NCBI GenBank assembly: GCA_004297725.1
Contig: SCUS01000071.1
Coordinates: forward strand, 62,001 to 126,000
From: Myxococcaceae bacterium
Lineage (GTDB): Bacteria; Myxococcota_A; Polyangia; Polyangiales; Ga0077539
Reading direction: 5' to 3'
DNA length: 64,000 nt
Part shown: positions 16,636-23,965 of the stretch, one piece after another
How positions within the stretch are numbered: the first letter of the stretch is position 1
Layout: each line of letters starts with the position of its first letter
Position numbers and translations under genes: made by a program
The notes under the pieces: generated by a model
What the model was told of the DNA's origin: nothing
Databases searched by the model: none
What the model saw: only the letters and a program-made list of their open reading frames with translations

Positions 16636-17921
16636 ACGGCGCGCAGCTCCTCCGCTCGCTCGCGCTGCGAAACGGCCGCCCGATGGGGGTGCACCTCCAG
16701 GTGGCCGACCGCTGCAACCACGCCTGCCACCACTGCTATCAACTGCAGGGGCAGAAGGGCGAGCTGAGCTTCGACGAGCTGCGGTCCATCATCGACGGCA
16801 TCGCCGACGCCGGGGTGTTCACGCTCAACGTGAGCGGCGGCGAGGCCACGCTGCGCCCCGACCTCTTCGACATCCTGCGCTACGCCCGGGGCAAGGGCTT
16901 CGCGCTGCGCCTCTTCACCAACGGCTTCCTCATCGACGAGGCCTACGCCGACGAGCTCGCGCGCATCGGGCTGCTCGAGGTCCACGTGAGCCTCTACTCG
17001 GGCGCCGCCGAGGAGCACGACGCGGTGACCCGGGTGCCCCGCTCCTTCGAGCGCACCGTCGGCGCCGTCGCCGCGCTCCGCGCTCGGGGCGTGCGCGTCG
17101 TGCTGAAGACGCCCGCGACGACGCTCTCCCCGCTGGGGGCGCGCAGCGTCGAGGCGCTGGCGCGGAGCCTCGGGTGCGAGCACCAGACGTCCACCGACCT
17201 CACCATGCGCGAAGACGGCGCGGCCGACCCGTGGGCCGTGCGCGTCACCCCCGAGGCGCTGCTTCGCCAGGGGATGCTCACCCCGTGGCAGCCCTCCGAA
17301 GACGAGGCCCGCGCCCGCGCCTCGAAGCTCGCGGCCTTCCCCTGCGGCGTCGGTCGCTCGGGGCTCGTGGTGCTGCCCGACGGGCGCCTGCAGGCCTGCT
17401 CCGACACGCCCAACATCCTGGCCGACCTCACGCAGGCGCCGCTGGCCGAGGCGCTGCAGACGGCGCCCGAGCGCGAGCTCTTCGAGGGGCTCACCTGGGG
17501 GAGGGTGCACGGGTGCCGCGACTGCGACCTGCTCGCGGCCTGCCAGCGCTGCCACGCGACGGCGCTGCACGAGGGCGGCGACTACCTGGGCCCCTACCCC
17601 TCGGCCTGCGCCAGGGCTCGGGCGCGCTACGCCGCGGCGGCTGGATCGCTGGAGGTGACCGCGCCGTCGGAGGACTGCGAGCCCGGGCGCGACCCGGCGG
17701 TGGGCCCGTACGCCATCGTGGCGCTCGGGGTGATCCGGCCGTCACGGCACGTGCGCACCGCCGAAGACGAGGCGCTGGCGGCGAGGTTCGGGTGGCTTCG
17801 AGGAGAGGGAGCGAAGCCTGCCGAGTCGGGGCTGGTCACCATCCGGCGCAAACCATCCACGGCGTCTTTACAGTCGTCAGCTGTGGAACCATGCAGCGTG
17901 CCGCAGGTCGGACGGGTGTGA
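16632..17921 (+). CDS. radical SAM/SPASM peptide-modifying enzyme
   Basis: 429 residues. Residues 28-35 (CNHACHHC) give the CX3CX2C site that binds the SAM-cleaving 4Fe-4S cluster; VSGGEATLRPD follows as the usual GGE motif. The C-terminal SPASM region has seven cysteines: C and DGRLQAC (the G-x4-C part), then CRDCDLLAACQRC, then a last Cys in YPSACARA. This would hold two auxiliary clusters. The CX2CX5CX2C spacing differs slightly from the usual CX2CX5CX3C. Enzymes of this class install thioether, C-C or other crosslinks in ribosomal peptides bound by a PqqD protein. The substrate may be the peptide encoded at 21823. The last 30 residues look poorly conserved. Confidence 0.87.
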   Translation: MNGAQLLRSLALRNGRPMGVHLQVADRCNHACHHCYQLQGQKGELSFDELRSIIDGIADAGVFTLNVSGGEATLRPDLFDILRYARGKGFALRLFTNGFLIDEAYADELARIGLLEVHVSLYSGAAEEHDAVTRVPRSFERTVGAVAALRARGVRVVLKTPATTLSPLGARSVEALARSLGCEHQTSTDLTMREDGAADPWAVRVTPEALLRQGMLTPWQPSEDEARARASKLAAFPCGVGRSGLVVLPDGRLQACSDTPNILADLTQAPLAEALQTAPERELFEGLTWGRVHGCRDCDLLAACQRCHATALHEGGDYLGPYPSACARARARYAAAAGSLEVTAPSEDCEPGRDPAVGPYAIVALGVIRPSRHVRTAEDEALAARFGWLRGEGAKPAESGLVTIRRKPSTASLQSSAVEPCSVPQVGRV

Positions 17922-17984
17922 TAAACCCGCTCTCTCTCCTGAACTCACCTAAGTATCTGAACACACCGAATCCGGGGACTCACC

Positions 17985-20900
17985 ATGGCGCATCGCATCC
18001 GACTGGGACTTTTGCTTCCGTTCATCGCCTCCGCAGCCGTCGGCTGCTCGGACGATCCGGTCCCGCCTCCGGTCGACGCGGGCGCTGACGTCTCGGACAC
18101 GGGCGCGGACGTCGGCACGGACGTCGGCACGGATGCGGGCTCGGACGGCGGCATGTGCCCGTCGGTGGAGTTCATCCGACCGACGTCCTCGGCCGTCCTC
18201 GGCGTGGCCGACGACATGGACAACAACTGCAGCAACGGCTTCGCGTACGGGGTGCAGATCGCCACCAACGCGCCGATCGGCTCGCGCCTCGAGCTCCTCG
18301 TCAACGGCCGCAGCGTGGGCAACACCACCGTGAGCGGCCCGACGGTGCGCTTCGAGGGCGTGCAGTTCGACACCGGCGCCATGTCGACGCTCGAGATCCG
18401 CCGCTCCGGCTCGACCGTCGCGTGCGGCACGGCGACCATCTCCGTCGACTGCAACGTCCCTCGCTGCACCATCACCACCCCGGCGCGCAGCGCGCTCAAC
18501 CTCACCGACAGCACCGCGGGCGCGGGGATGCCCTTCGCCACCAGCTTCGTCGTCGGCACCGACATCGAAGACGGCCGCGAGGTCGAGCTCTCCATCACGG
18601 GCACCGCGACGCCGCTGCGCGCGGCCGTGATGTCCGGCATGGCGCGCTTCAACAACGTCCGCCTCAGCCCCGACGGCGAGTTCGTCACCCGCGCCACGTG
18701 CACCAACCGCGCGGGCAACATCGGCCGCTCGGCGGAGAGCCGCTTCACCGTCGACTCGGTGGCGCCGACCCTCACGGTGCAGAGCCCGATGGCCAACGCC
18801 GTGATCGGCCTCTCGGGCGACGTCAACGCGGCGGTCCCCGGGGTGCAGTTCAACGTGTGCGCCCGCAGCGACGCCGCGGGCCGGCGGGTGTGCGCCAACG
18901 TGATGGGCTCCACCCCGGCCGACCCGGCCGGCTGCGCGGACGTGCCCGCCTCCGCGACCACCGACGCCTGCGTGCAGGTGACCTGCCCCGACGGCAGCGC
19001 GCCCTTCAACGTCGAGGTCTCGACGCAGGACGCGGCGGGCAACGTCGCCCGCGGCTCCATCGCCGGCGTGCGCTGCCAGTCGGCGCTCCCCTCGGTGCGC
19101 GTCGTCTCGCCGGCGGCGTACAGCGCCACCGACGCCACGACGATCCTCAACGCGGCGCGCGACACCAACCCGGCCCTCGGCGGGATGCAGGTCGACGTCG
19201 TGGCCTGCACCGACCGCCCCTCGGGCACCGCGGTGCTCACGGCCAGCACGGTCTCGACGCAACTCGGCATGGCGACCGTGGCTCCCACCGCGGCGGGCGA
19301 CCCCTGCGCCGCGCTGGCCATGGGCTTCGTCGGCATCGCACGGTTCCCCGGCGTCACGCTGCCGGAGTCCTTCCCGGCGCGCACCTCGCCGACCTCGCCG
19401 GCCCCCACGGGCCCGTCGCTCCAGGTGGCGGTCACCGACGGCTCGGGCGACCGCGGATCCTCCGCCCCGACGCTGGTCTACGTCGACTCGTCGGCCCCGA
19501 CGCTCAGCATCTTCAACTGCAACCGCATCGTGCGGCCGGGCGCCGATGGCACCGCGCGCACCGACGTGACGGTGAACAGCGACGCCTACCCGGTGACGCT
19601 CACGGTCACGCGCACCGGCGACATGCCGCGCACCTTCGAGCTCGCCGCCCCGTCGATGGTCGGCGGCACCAGCACCTTCGCGAACCTCCAGTTCTTCGCG
19701 GGCTCCACGACGCTCCGGCTCGCGGCGACGGACCCGGCGGGCAACAGCAGCGCGACCAACGGGATGTGCACCATCGAGGTGGGCAACCCCCCGACGCTGG
19801 CGTTCACGAGCCCGACGCCGGGCGCGATCTTCACCACCCGCACCACCAACATCACGCTCAGCACCGACGCGCCCGCGGGCACCGTGGTCAGCCTCCGCAT
19901 CAACGGCGGCACGGCCATCACGGCCCCGGTCGCCGGGGGGATGGTCACCTTCCCGGGCGTGACGCTCCCCGACGGCGACGCGGTCAGCCTGCAGGCCGCG
20001 ACGGCCGATGTCTCGGGACGCGGCGTCGGGATGGCCTCGGTCACCGTGGTCGTCGACACGGGCATCCCCACGGCGCCCGCCGCCTTCGCGGCGACGATCC
20101 CCGCGACGCCCCGCTCGGCGCGTCGCGCGGGCACCCTGCGGCTCAGCTGGACCGACGGCTCCGACCCCAGCCCCTCGGGCACGGGCACCCGCCCGGTCAA
20201 CCGCTACGAGCTGCGCTACTCGACGGTGCCCTTCACCCTGACGAACTTCCCGGGCGGCACCCCGGCGGTGTTCACCGCCACGCCGGGCACCCCGGGCGCG
20301 GCCAACACCGCGGACATCACCGGCCTGCAGCTCGGGCGCACGTACTACCTGGCGATGCGCTCCTTCGACGTGTCGGGCAACGCGAGCCCGACGATCGCCA
20401 CGGCCGGCCCGGTGACCCCGGACGTCGTCGTCGACGAGATCTCGAACCCGGTGCCTCCGCTGGGCAACAACGTCTCCGGTGGCCAGGACTTCAACAACGA
20501 CGGCTTCGCTGACCTCATCGTGGGCTCCGGCACCTCGATGACCACCACCGGCGGCTACGCGCGCATCTACTTCGGCTCGGCGACGGGCCTCTCGGCGACC
20601 AACTTCACGGAGTTCCGCGGGGGCGCCTCGGACGGGCGCTTCGGCTTCGTCGTGGCGGCGCTCGGCGACATCAACGGCGACGGCATCTCCGACCTCGCCA
20701 TCTCCGAGCCCGGTCCGACGACGGCGGGCGCGACGCGTCCGGGCATCGTGTACCTCTACTTCGGCCGCGAGTCGGCGATGTGGCGCCGCGGGGCGGAGAT
20801 CTACCTCCCCATCGAGGCGAACGTCATCATCGGCAACGGCACCGCGGAGTTCGCGACGGCGCGCCTCGGCGTCTCCCTCGCGCGCATCGGCGACTTCGAC

Positions 20901-21788
20901 GGCGACGGCCTCAACGACGTCGTGGCGGGCGCTCCCAACGCGACCGACGGCGGCGCGGTGGTGATCTTCCGCGGGCGTCGCACCTGGCCCGCGACGCTCA
21001 CCCCCAACGGCGCGGACCTCGTCATCCGCAACGGCGCCGCGACGACCTTCTTCGGCTTCACCCTCGCGGGCATCGGCCGGGTGATGGGCGGCGACATGCT
21101 GGAAGACCTCGCCATCGGCGGCGGCCCCAACAACCAGGGGACGGTCTTCGTCTTCGCCGGTCGCTCGCTGGCGACCCCGGCCTCGCTGCGCGGGGCGGAC
21201 GCGAACTTCACCCGGGTGGGCGTGCTCGCGGGCAGCGCCGGGAGCGCCGCGGGCTCGACCGCCGCGTCCGGGCAGTGCCAGGTCGGCGGCGTCGGTGACA
21301 TCAACGGCGACGGCCGGAGCGACCTCGCCATCGGGACGCTCGGCAGCGCCCCCATCGGGAGCACGGGCCTGGGCGGCGAGGTGTTCCTGTACTTCGGCTC
21401 GGCCGCTGGCGGCCTGACCCTCGGCGGGAGCGTGCGCACGGCCTCGACCTCCGGTCCCAACGACCTCTTCGGCCGCTCGATCGCGTCGATCTACAGCCCG
21501 ACGCAGGTGCGCCCCTCGCTGCTCCAGTCGGCGGCCTCCTCGGCCGACCTGCTGATCGGCGCCCAGGGCTACCAGTCCAGCAACCCGCCGCGCCTCTCCA
21601 TCTTCCGCGGCCGCGGGTCGTGGACCGGGGTCACCGCGGCCGAGCCCGATCGCTTCGTCGCCACCGTGGGTAGCGGCACCTCCCTGTCGATCACCAGCAC
21701 CAACTGGATCGGCGACGTCGACGGCGACGGCGCCGTGGACGCGGCCTTCGTGCAGTCCGGAACCGGAACGCTGTTCATCGTGCGGTGA
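17985..21788 (+). CDS. large FG-GAP/VCBS repeat lipoprotein with Ig-like domains
   Basis: 1267 residues. MAHRIRLGLLLPFIASAAVG before Cys21 is a lipoprotein signal, followed by an Asp/Gly/Val linker. The central part is a series of Ig-like or bacterial adhesin-like modules (for example CTITTPARSALNLTDSTAG and PTLAFTSPTPGAIFT), and then a fibronectin type III module near residues 685-810. From about residue 830 to the end are FG-GAP (integrin alpha-like) repeats with calcium-binding loops DFNNDGFADL, DINGDGISDL, DFDGDGLNDV, DINGDGRSDL and DVDGDGAVDA. It is presumably on the outer surface. It follows the radical SAM gene by 63 bases and precedes the peptide gene by 34, which is unusual if the operon makes a RiPP. 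Confidence 0.88.
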   Translation: MAHRIRLGLLLPFIASAAVGCSDDPVPPPVDAGADVSDTGADVGTDVGTDAGSDGGMCPSVEFIRPTSSAVLGVADDMDNNCSNGFAYGVQIATNAPIGSRLELLVNGRSVGNTTVSGPTVRFEGVQFDTGAMSTLEIRRSGSTVACGTATISVDCNVPRCTITTPARSALNLTDSTAGAGMPFATSFVVGTDIEDGREVELSITGTATPLRAAVMSGMARFNNVRLSPDGEFVTRATCTNRAGNIGRSAESRFTVDSVAPTLTVQSPMANAVIGLSGDVNAAVPGVQFNVCARSDAAGRRVCANVMGSTPADPAGCADVPASATTDACVQVTCPDGSAPFNVEVSTQDAAGNVARGSIAGVRCQSALPSVRVVSPAAYSATDATTILNAARDTNPALGGMQVDVVACTDRPSGTAVLTASTVSTQLGMATVAPTAAGDPCAALAMGFVGIARFPGVTLPESFPARTSPTSPAPTGPSLQVAVTDGSGDRGSSAPTLVYVDSSAPTLSIFNCNRIVRPGADGTARTDVTVNSDAYPVTLTVTRTGDMPRTFELAAPSMVGGTSTFANLQFFAGSTTLRLAATDPAGNSSATNGMCTIEVGNPPTLAFTSPTPGAIFTTRTTNITLSTDAPAGTVVSLRINGGTAITAPVAGGMVTFPGVTLPDGDAVSLQAATADVSGRGVGMASVTVVVDTGIPTAPAAFAATIPATPRSARRAGTLRLSWTDGSDPSPSGTGTRPVNRYELRYSTVPFTLTNFPGGTPAVFTATPGTPGAANTADITGLQLGRTYYLAMRSFDVSGNASPTIATAGPVTPDVVVDEISNPVPPLGNNVSGGQDFNNDGFADLIVGSGTSMTTTGGYARIYFGSATGLSATNFTEFRGGASDGRFGFVVAALGDINGDGISDLAISEPGPTTAGATRPGIVYLYFGRESAMWRRGAEIYLPIEANVIIGNGTAEFATARLGVSLARIGDFDGDGLNDVVAGAPNATDGGAVVIFRGRRTWPATLTPNGADLVIRNGAATTFFGFTLAGIGRVMGGDMLEDLAIGGGPNNQGTVFVFAGRSLATPASLRGADANFTRVGVLAGSAGSAAGSTAASGQCQVGGVGDINGDGRSDLAIGTLGSAPIGSTGLGGEVFLYFGSAAGGLTLGGSVRTASTSGPNDLFGRSIASIYSPTQVRPSLLQSAASSADLLIGAQGYQSSNPPRLSIFRGRGSWTGVTAAEPDRFVATVGSGTSLSITSTNWIGDVDGDGAVDAAFVQSGTGTLFIVR

Positions 21789-21805
21789 GCGGCTGATACA
21801 ACGCT

Positions 21806-21815
21806 GAAGAGGAGT
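21806..21815 (+). promoter_or_regulatory. strong ribosome binding site for the 55-residue peptide gene
   Basis: GAAGAGGAG ends about nine bases before the ATG at 21823. It is one of the clearest Shine-Dalgarno sequences in the window and argues that the short downstream frame is translated. Confidence 0.7.
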
Positions 21816-21822
21816 CTCCCTT

Positions 21823-21990
21823 ATGCCCCCCGAGAACATGAACCCGAACGCCCCGGCGCCGCTCCTCCCCTACGAGGCGCCGCGCGTCGTCGAAGACCTC
21901 CCGCTCGAGACGTACAGCCTCGCCTGCGATCCCGGCGCGGGCGGCAAGAACCCCGGCGTCTGCGACGAGTTCGGCTTCGCCAACACCTGA
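21823..21990 (+). CDS. candidate RiPP precursor peptide, 55 residues
   Basis: Short frame with a strong ribosome binding site (GAAGAGGAG) placed 34 bases after the FG-GAP gene. The first half is Pro/Asn-rich (MPPENMNPNAPAPLLP) and continues YEAPRVVEDLPLETYSLA. Tyr17-x-x-Pro20-x-Val22 matches the YxxPx[LVI] motif that PqqD/B1-type proteins bind in lasso and other RiPP leaders. The C-terminal part has Cys35 and Cys47 in a Gly/Asp/Asn-rich stretch, CDPGAGGKNPGVCDEFGFAN, a plausible core for a crosslink spanning 11 residues. No signal peptide or membrane segment is present. No known family is recognised. The alternative is a small regulatory protein. Expression and modification are inferred from context only. 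Confidence 0.66.
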   Translation: MPPENMNPNAPAPLLPYEAPRVVEDLPLETYSLACDPGAGGKNPGVCDEFGFANT

Positions 21991-22011
21991 GAGCCCCGCC
22001 GAGGTAGCGCC

Positions 22012-22869
22012 TCAGCGCAGCACGCGGTCGAGCGCACGCAAGGCCGCGTACCTGATCGCCCACCCGGGCAATCCTCCCCACCGATCGCTCAACACCGGCC
22101 GCTCCAGCAGCACCCCCGAGCGGCGACCCATCGGTCGTCGCCTTCGGAGGCTCTCGCCGGCCTCGATCCAGCGCCCGATGATCCGTCGACGAGCCCGCAT
22201 CCAGGGGTCGGACTCCCATGGGGTCGCCGGCACGTTCACGCCCCGAGCGCGGAGGTGTTCGAGGAGGAGCTGAAGCGCCAGGCGCATGCCCCCGCGGTCG
22301 GCCTCGCGGAAGACCAGCGACCAGTCGAGCGCCTCCCGGCCGAGCAGGCGGATCACGTCGCCCGCGTGGCGCTCGTCGATCTCGTAGAGGTGGTTGGCGT
22401 AGTGGAGCGCGGCGTAGAGGAGCTGGTCCTCGGCGCCGAGCGAGCGGATGGTCTCAGCGCCTGCGCGCCAGTCCCGGGCGCGGGAGAAGACCGCCGAGGC
22501 GTCCAGGTCGAACCACGGCCGCTCGGCGAGCTCGCGGTGCAGGTCGACGGGCATCCACGCGCCGGGGTGCCCGTAGGTCCACTCCTTGGAGCCCCACTCG
22601 ATGGTGGCGCGATACCTCGGGGGCTCGTAGCGACGAAAGCCCCGCTGCTCCAGGGCCGCCGCGAAGGCCTCGAAGCGCCCGGGGCTCACCAGCACGTCGA
22701 GGTCGCTGCCGGTGCGCTCTCCCCGCGCTCCGTAGAGCACCGGGTCGGCCCACGCGGCCTTGAGGAAGAGCAGGTCCGCGCCGACCTCGCGGGCGACCTC
22801 TCTCAGGAGCTCCCGCTGTCGATGGAAGAGCAGCGACTGCACCCACCCTGCGCTCGGTCCGGTCGCCAT
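22012..22869 (-). CDS. nucleotidyltransferase family protein (PF14907-like)
   Basis: 285 residues from the ATG at 22869. GSDLDVLVSPGRFEAFAAAL contains the G-S-D-x-D-hydrophobic signature of the Pol-beta-type nucleotidyltransferase fold, and VDLHRELAERPWFDLD matches the uncharacterised NTP_transf_5 family. Such proteins are recurrent neighbours of PqqD/HPr-kinase-like RiPP cassettes and of some lasso peptide clusters, where their reaction is unknown. It is convergent with the candidate precursor gene (22 bases between the stops) and lies 36 bases after the 61-residue small gene, with which it probably forms a two-gene transcript. Confidence 0.82.
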   Translation of the reverse strand: MATGPSAGWVQSLLFHRQRELLREVAREVGADLLFLKAAWADPVLYGARGERTGSDLDVLVSPGRFEAFAAALEQRGFRRYEPPRYRATIEWGSKEWTYGHPGAWMPVDLHRELAERPWFDLDASAVFSRARDWRAGAETIRSLGAEDQLLYAALHYANHLYEIDERHAGDVIRLLGREALDWSLVFREADRGGMRLALQLLLEHLRARGVNVPATPWESDPWMRARRRIIGRWIEAGESLRRRRPMGRRSGVLLERPVLSDRWGGLPGWAIRYAALRALDRVLR

Positions 22870-22905
22870 GGTCGGGGGCTTGGGTTGCGCGGGGAGGGGC
22901 GCCGT

Positions 22906-23091
22906 TCAGGCGCTGTTGGCCTTGTCGAGCGCGGCGCTGTCGTCGAGGCAGCCCACCAGCCACCAGCGGCGCGTCTGCTCCCAGCGCGAGAAGGCCATCT
23001 CGGCCTCCGCGAGGGCGTCGAGGTCTCGGTCGCTGATGAGGTAACGGGTACCCGCGGTGCTGAGCCCCTCGTCCTGATCGTCGTCGTGCAT
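22906..23091 (-). CDS. small acidic/tryptophan-containing protein, 61 residues
   Basis: The frame starts at the ATG at 23091, preceded by a GGAAGGGA ribosome binding site nine bases upstream. The sequence (MHDDDQDEGLSTAGTRYLIS, ending LVGCLDDSAALDKANSA) has an acidic head, a predicted amphipathic helix (DLDALAEAEMAFSRWEQTRR), a WW pair and one Cys. No family is recognised. It sits immediately upstream of the nucleotidyltransferase gene and shares its direction. It could be a second substrate peptide of the locus, a partner of the nucleotidyltransferase, or unrelated. Confidence 0.55.
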   Translation of the reverse strand: MHDDDQDEGLSTAGTRYLISDRDLDALAEAEMAFSRWEQTRRWWLVGCLDDSAALDKANSA

Positions 23092-23112
23092 GGCGTCGTC
23101 CCTTCCTTCTAC

Positions 23113-23141
23113 CTAATCCCCACCTGGGGCCTGAGGTGCAA
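23113..23141 (-). promoter_or_regulatory. candidate sigma-70-like promoter for the 61-residue gene
   Basis: On the minus strand, TTGCAC and GATTAG are separated by 17 bases, and GATTAG lies about 22 bases before the ATG at 23091. The spacing is ideal but the -10 box is weak. The 107-bp gap to the DUF218 gene suggests that transcription is renewed here. Confidence 0.33.
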
Positions 23142-23198
23142 CGCTGCGATTCTGCTCAGTGCTGAACGGATGGCTGAATTCCTGGCGGACAGGGAATG

Positions 23199-23960
23199 TC
23201 AGGGCTTCAACATCCCCAGGAATTCGTGGACGCACTGCTGGGTGCGGGCGATGGAGGAGGCGGTGGGGACGAGGTCACCCGCTCCGCCGAAGGTCGCCCC
23301 GAGGTACTCCACCGGCGCCCCGACGGGCTCGACCCCCGCCCGACGAAACTCCCTCAGCGACCTGCGCATGTGCACGGCGCTGGTCACCACCACGAAGCGG
23401 GCGACGCCTCGGGAGCGGCCGAGCTCGACGCTGTACCGCGCGTTCTCCCGGGTGTTGGTGGCGTTGGCTTCGAGCCAGATGCGCTCCCTCGGGACCCCGG
23501 CGCTCACCAGCGCGTCGGCCATCGCCTCGGCCGAGGCGCGCGGCTCGTTCGCAGGACCGATGCCCGTGACGATCACCGCCGCGGGCTGCGTGCGCTGGTA
23601 CCACCGCGCGGCCCCCTGGGTGCGGGCCCGCCCCGCGCTGTCGAGGCGCTCCCTCGGGGGAATGCCCTCGACGGCCGGACCCACGTTGGAGCCCAGCACC
23701 ACGAGCGCGGTCTGCCCTCGCAGCGCGGCCGGGACCACCGCCTCGGCGGTCGGCACCGCGGGCTCGAGCGAGCGCAGCAGCGCGGCGGAGACCGCCGGGG
23801 TCGCGGAGATCCAGAGCAGGGCCCAGCAGGCGAAGCCCAGGCGGAGGGCCCAGCGCGCCCGCCGCGAGGGGATCAGGAGCTCCCGCTTGAGGACGACGAG
23901 CGAGGCGCCGAGGAGGAGGAGGGTGAGGAGGCCGTGGTCGAGCAGCCGCGAGGGCGACAT
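23199..23960 (-). CDS. DUF218 (YdcF/ElyC/SanA-like) membrane protein
   Basis: 253 residues. Two N-terminal hydrophobic segments (LLTLLLLGASLVVL and LGFACWALLWISATPAVSAA) precede a DUF218 domain recognised by ALVVLGSNVGPAVEGIPPRE, VIVTGIGP, the segment EANATNTRENARYSVEL and VVTSAVHMRRSLREFR. E. coli relatives (ElyC, SanA) affect envelope integrity, but the chemistry is not settled. The start lies five bases after the stop of the saccharopine dehydrogenase gene, so the two are probably co-transcribed. Confidence 0.82.
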   Translation of the reverse strand: MSPSRLLDHGLLTLLLLGASLVVLKRELLIPSRRARWALRLGFACWALLWISATPAVSAALLRSLEPAVPTAEAVVPAALRGQTALVVLGSNVGPAVEGIPPRERLDSAGRARTQGAARWYQRTQPAAVIVTGIGPANEPRASAEAMADALVSAGVPRERIWLEANATNTRENARYSVELGRSRGVARFVVVTSAVHMRRSLREFRRAGVEPVGAPVEYLGATFGGAGDLVPTASSIARTQQCVHEFLGMLKP

Positions 23961-23965
23961 CGCGC

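Noticed and set aside
17949-21839. 1296-codon open frame on the minus strand opposite the FG-GAP lipoprotein
   Set aside because: The product is Arg/Ala/Gly/His-rich and lacks any motif; the plus strand has Ig-like and FG-GAP motifs. It is open because of the high GC third-position bias.
14356-21990. Classical lasso peptide cluster
   Set aside because: PqqD (B1-like) and an HprK-type kinase are present, but there is no asparagine synthetase-like cyclase (C) or transglutaminase-like protease (B2).
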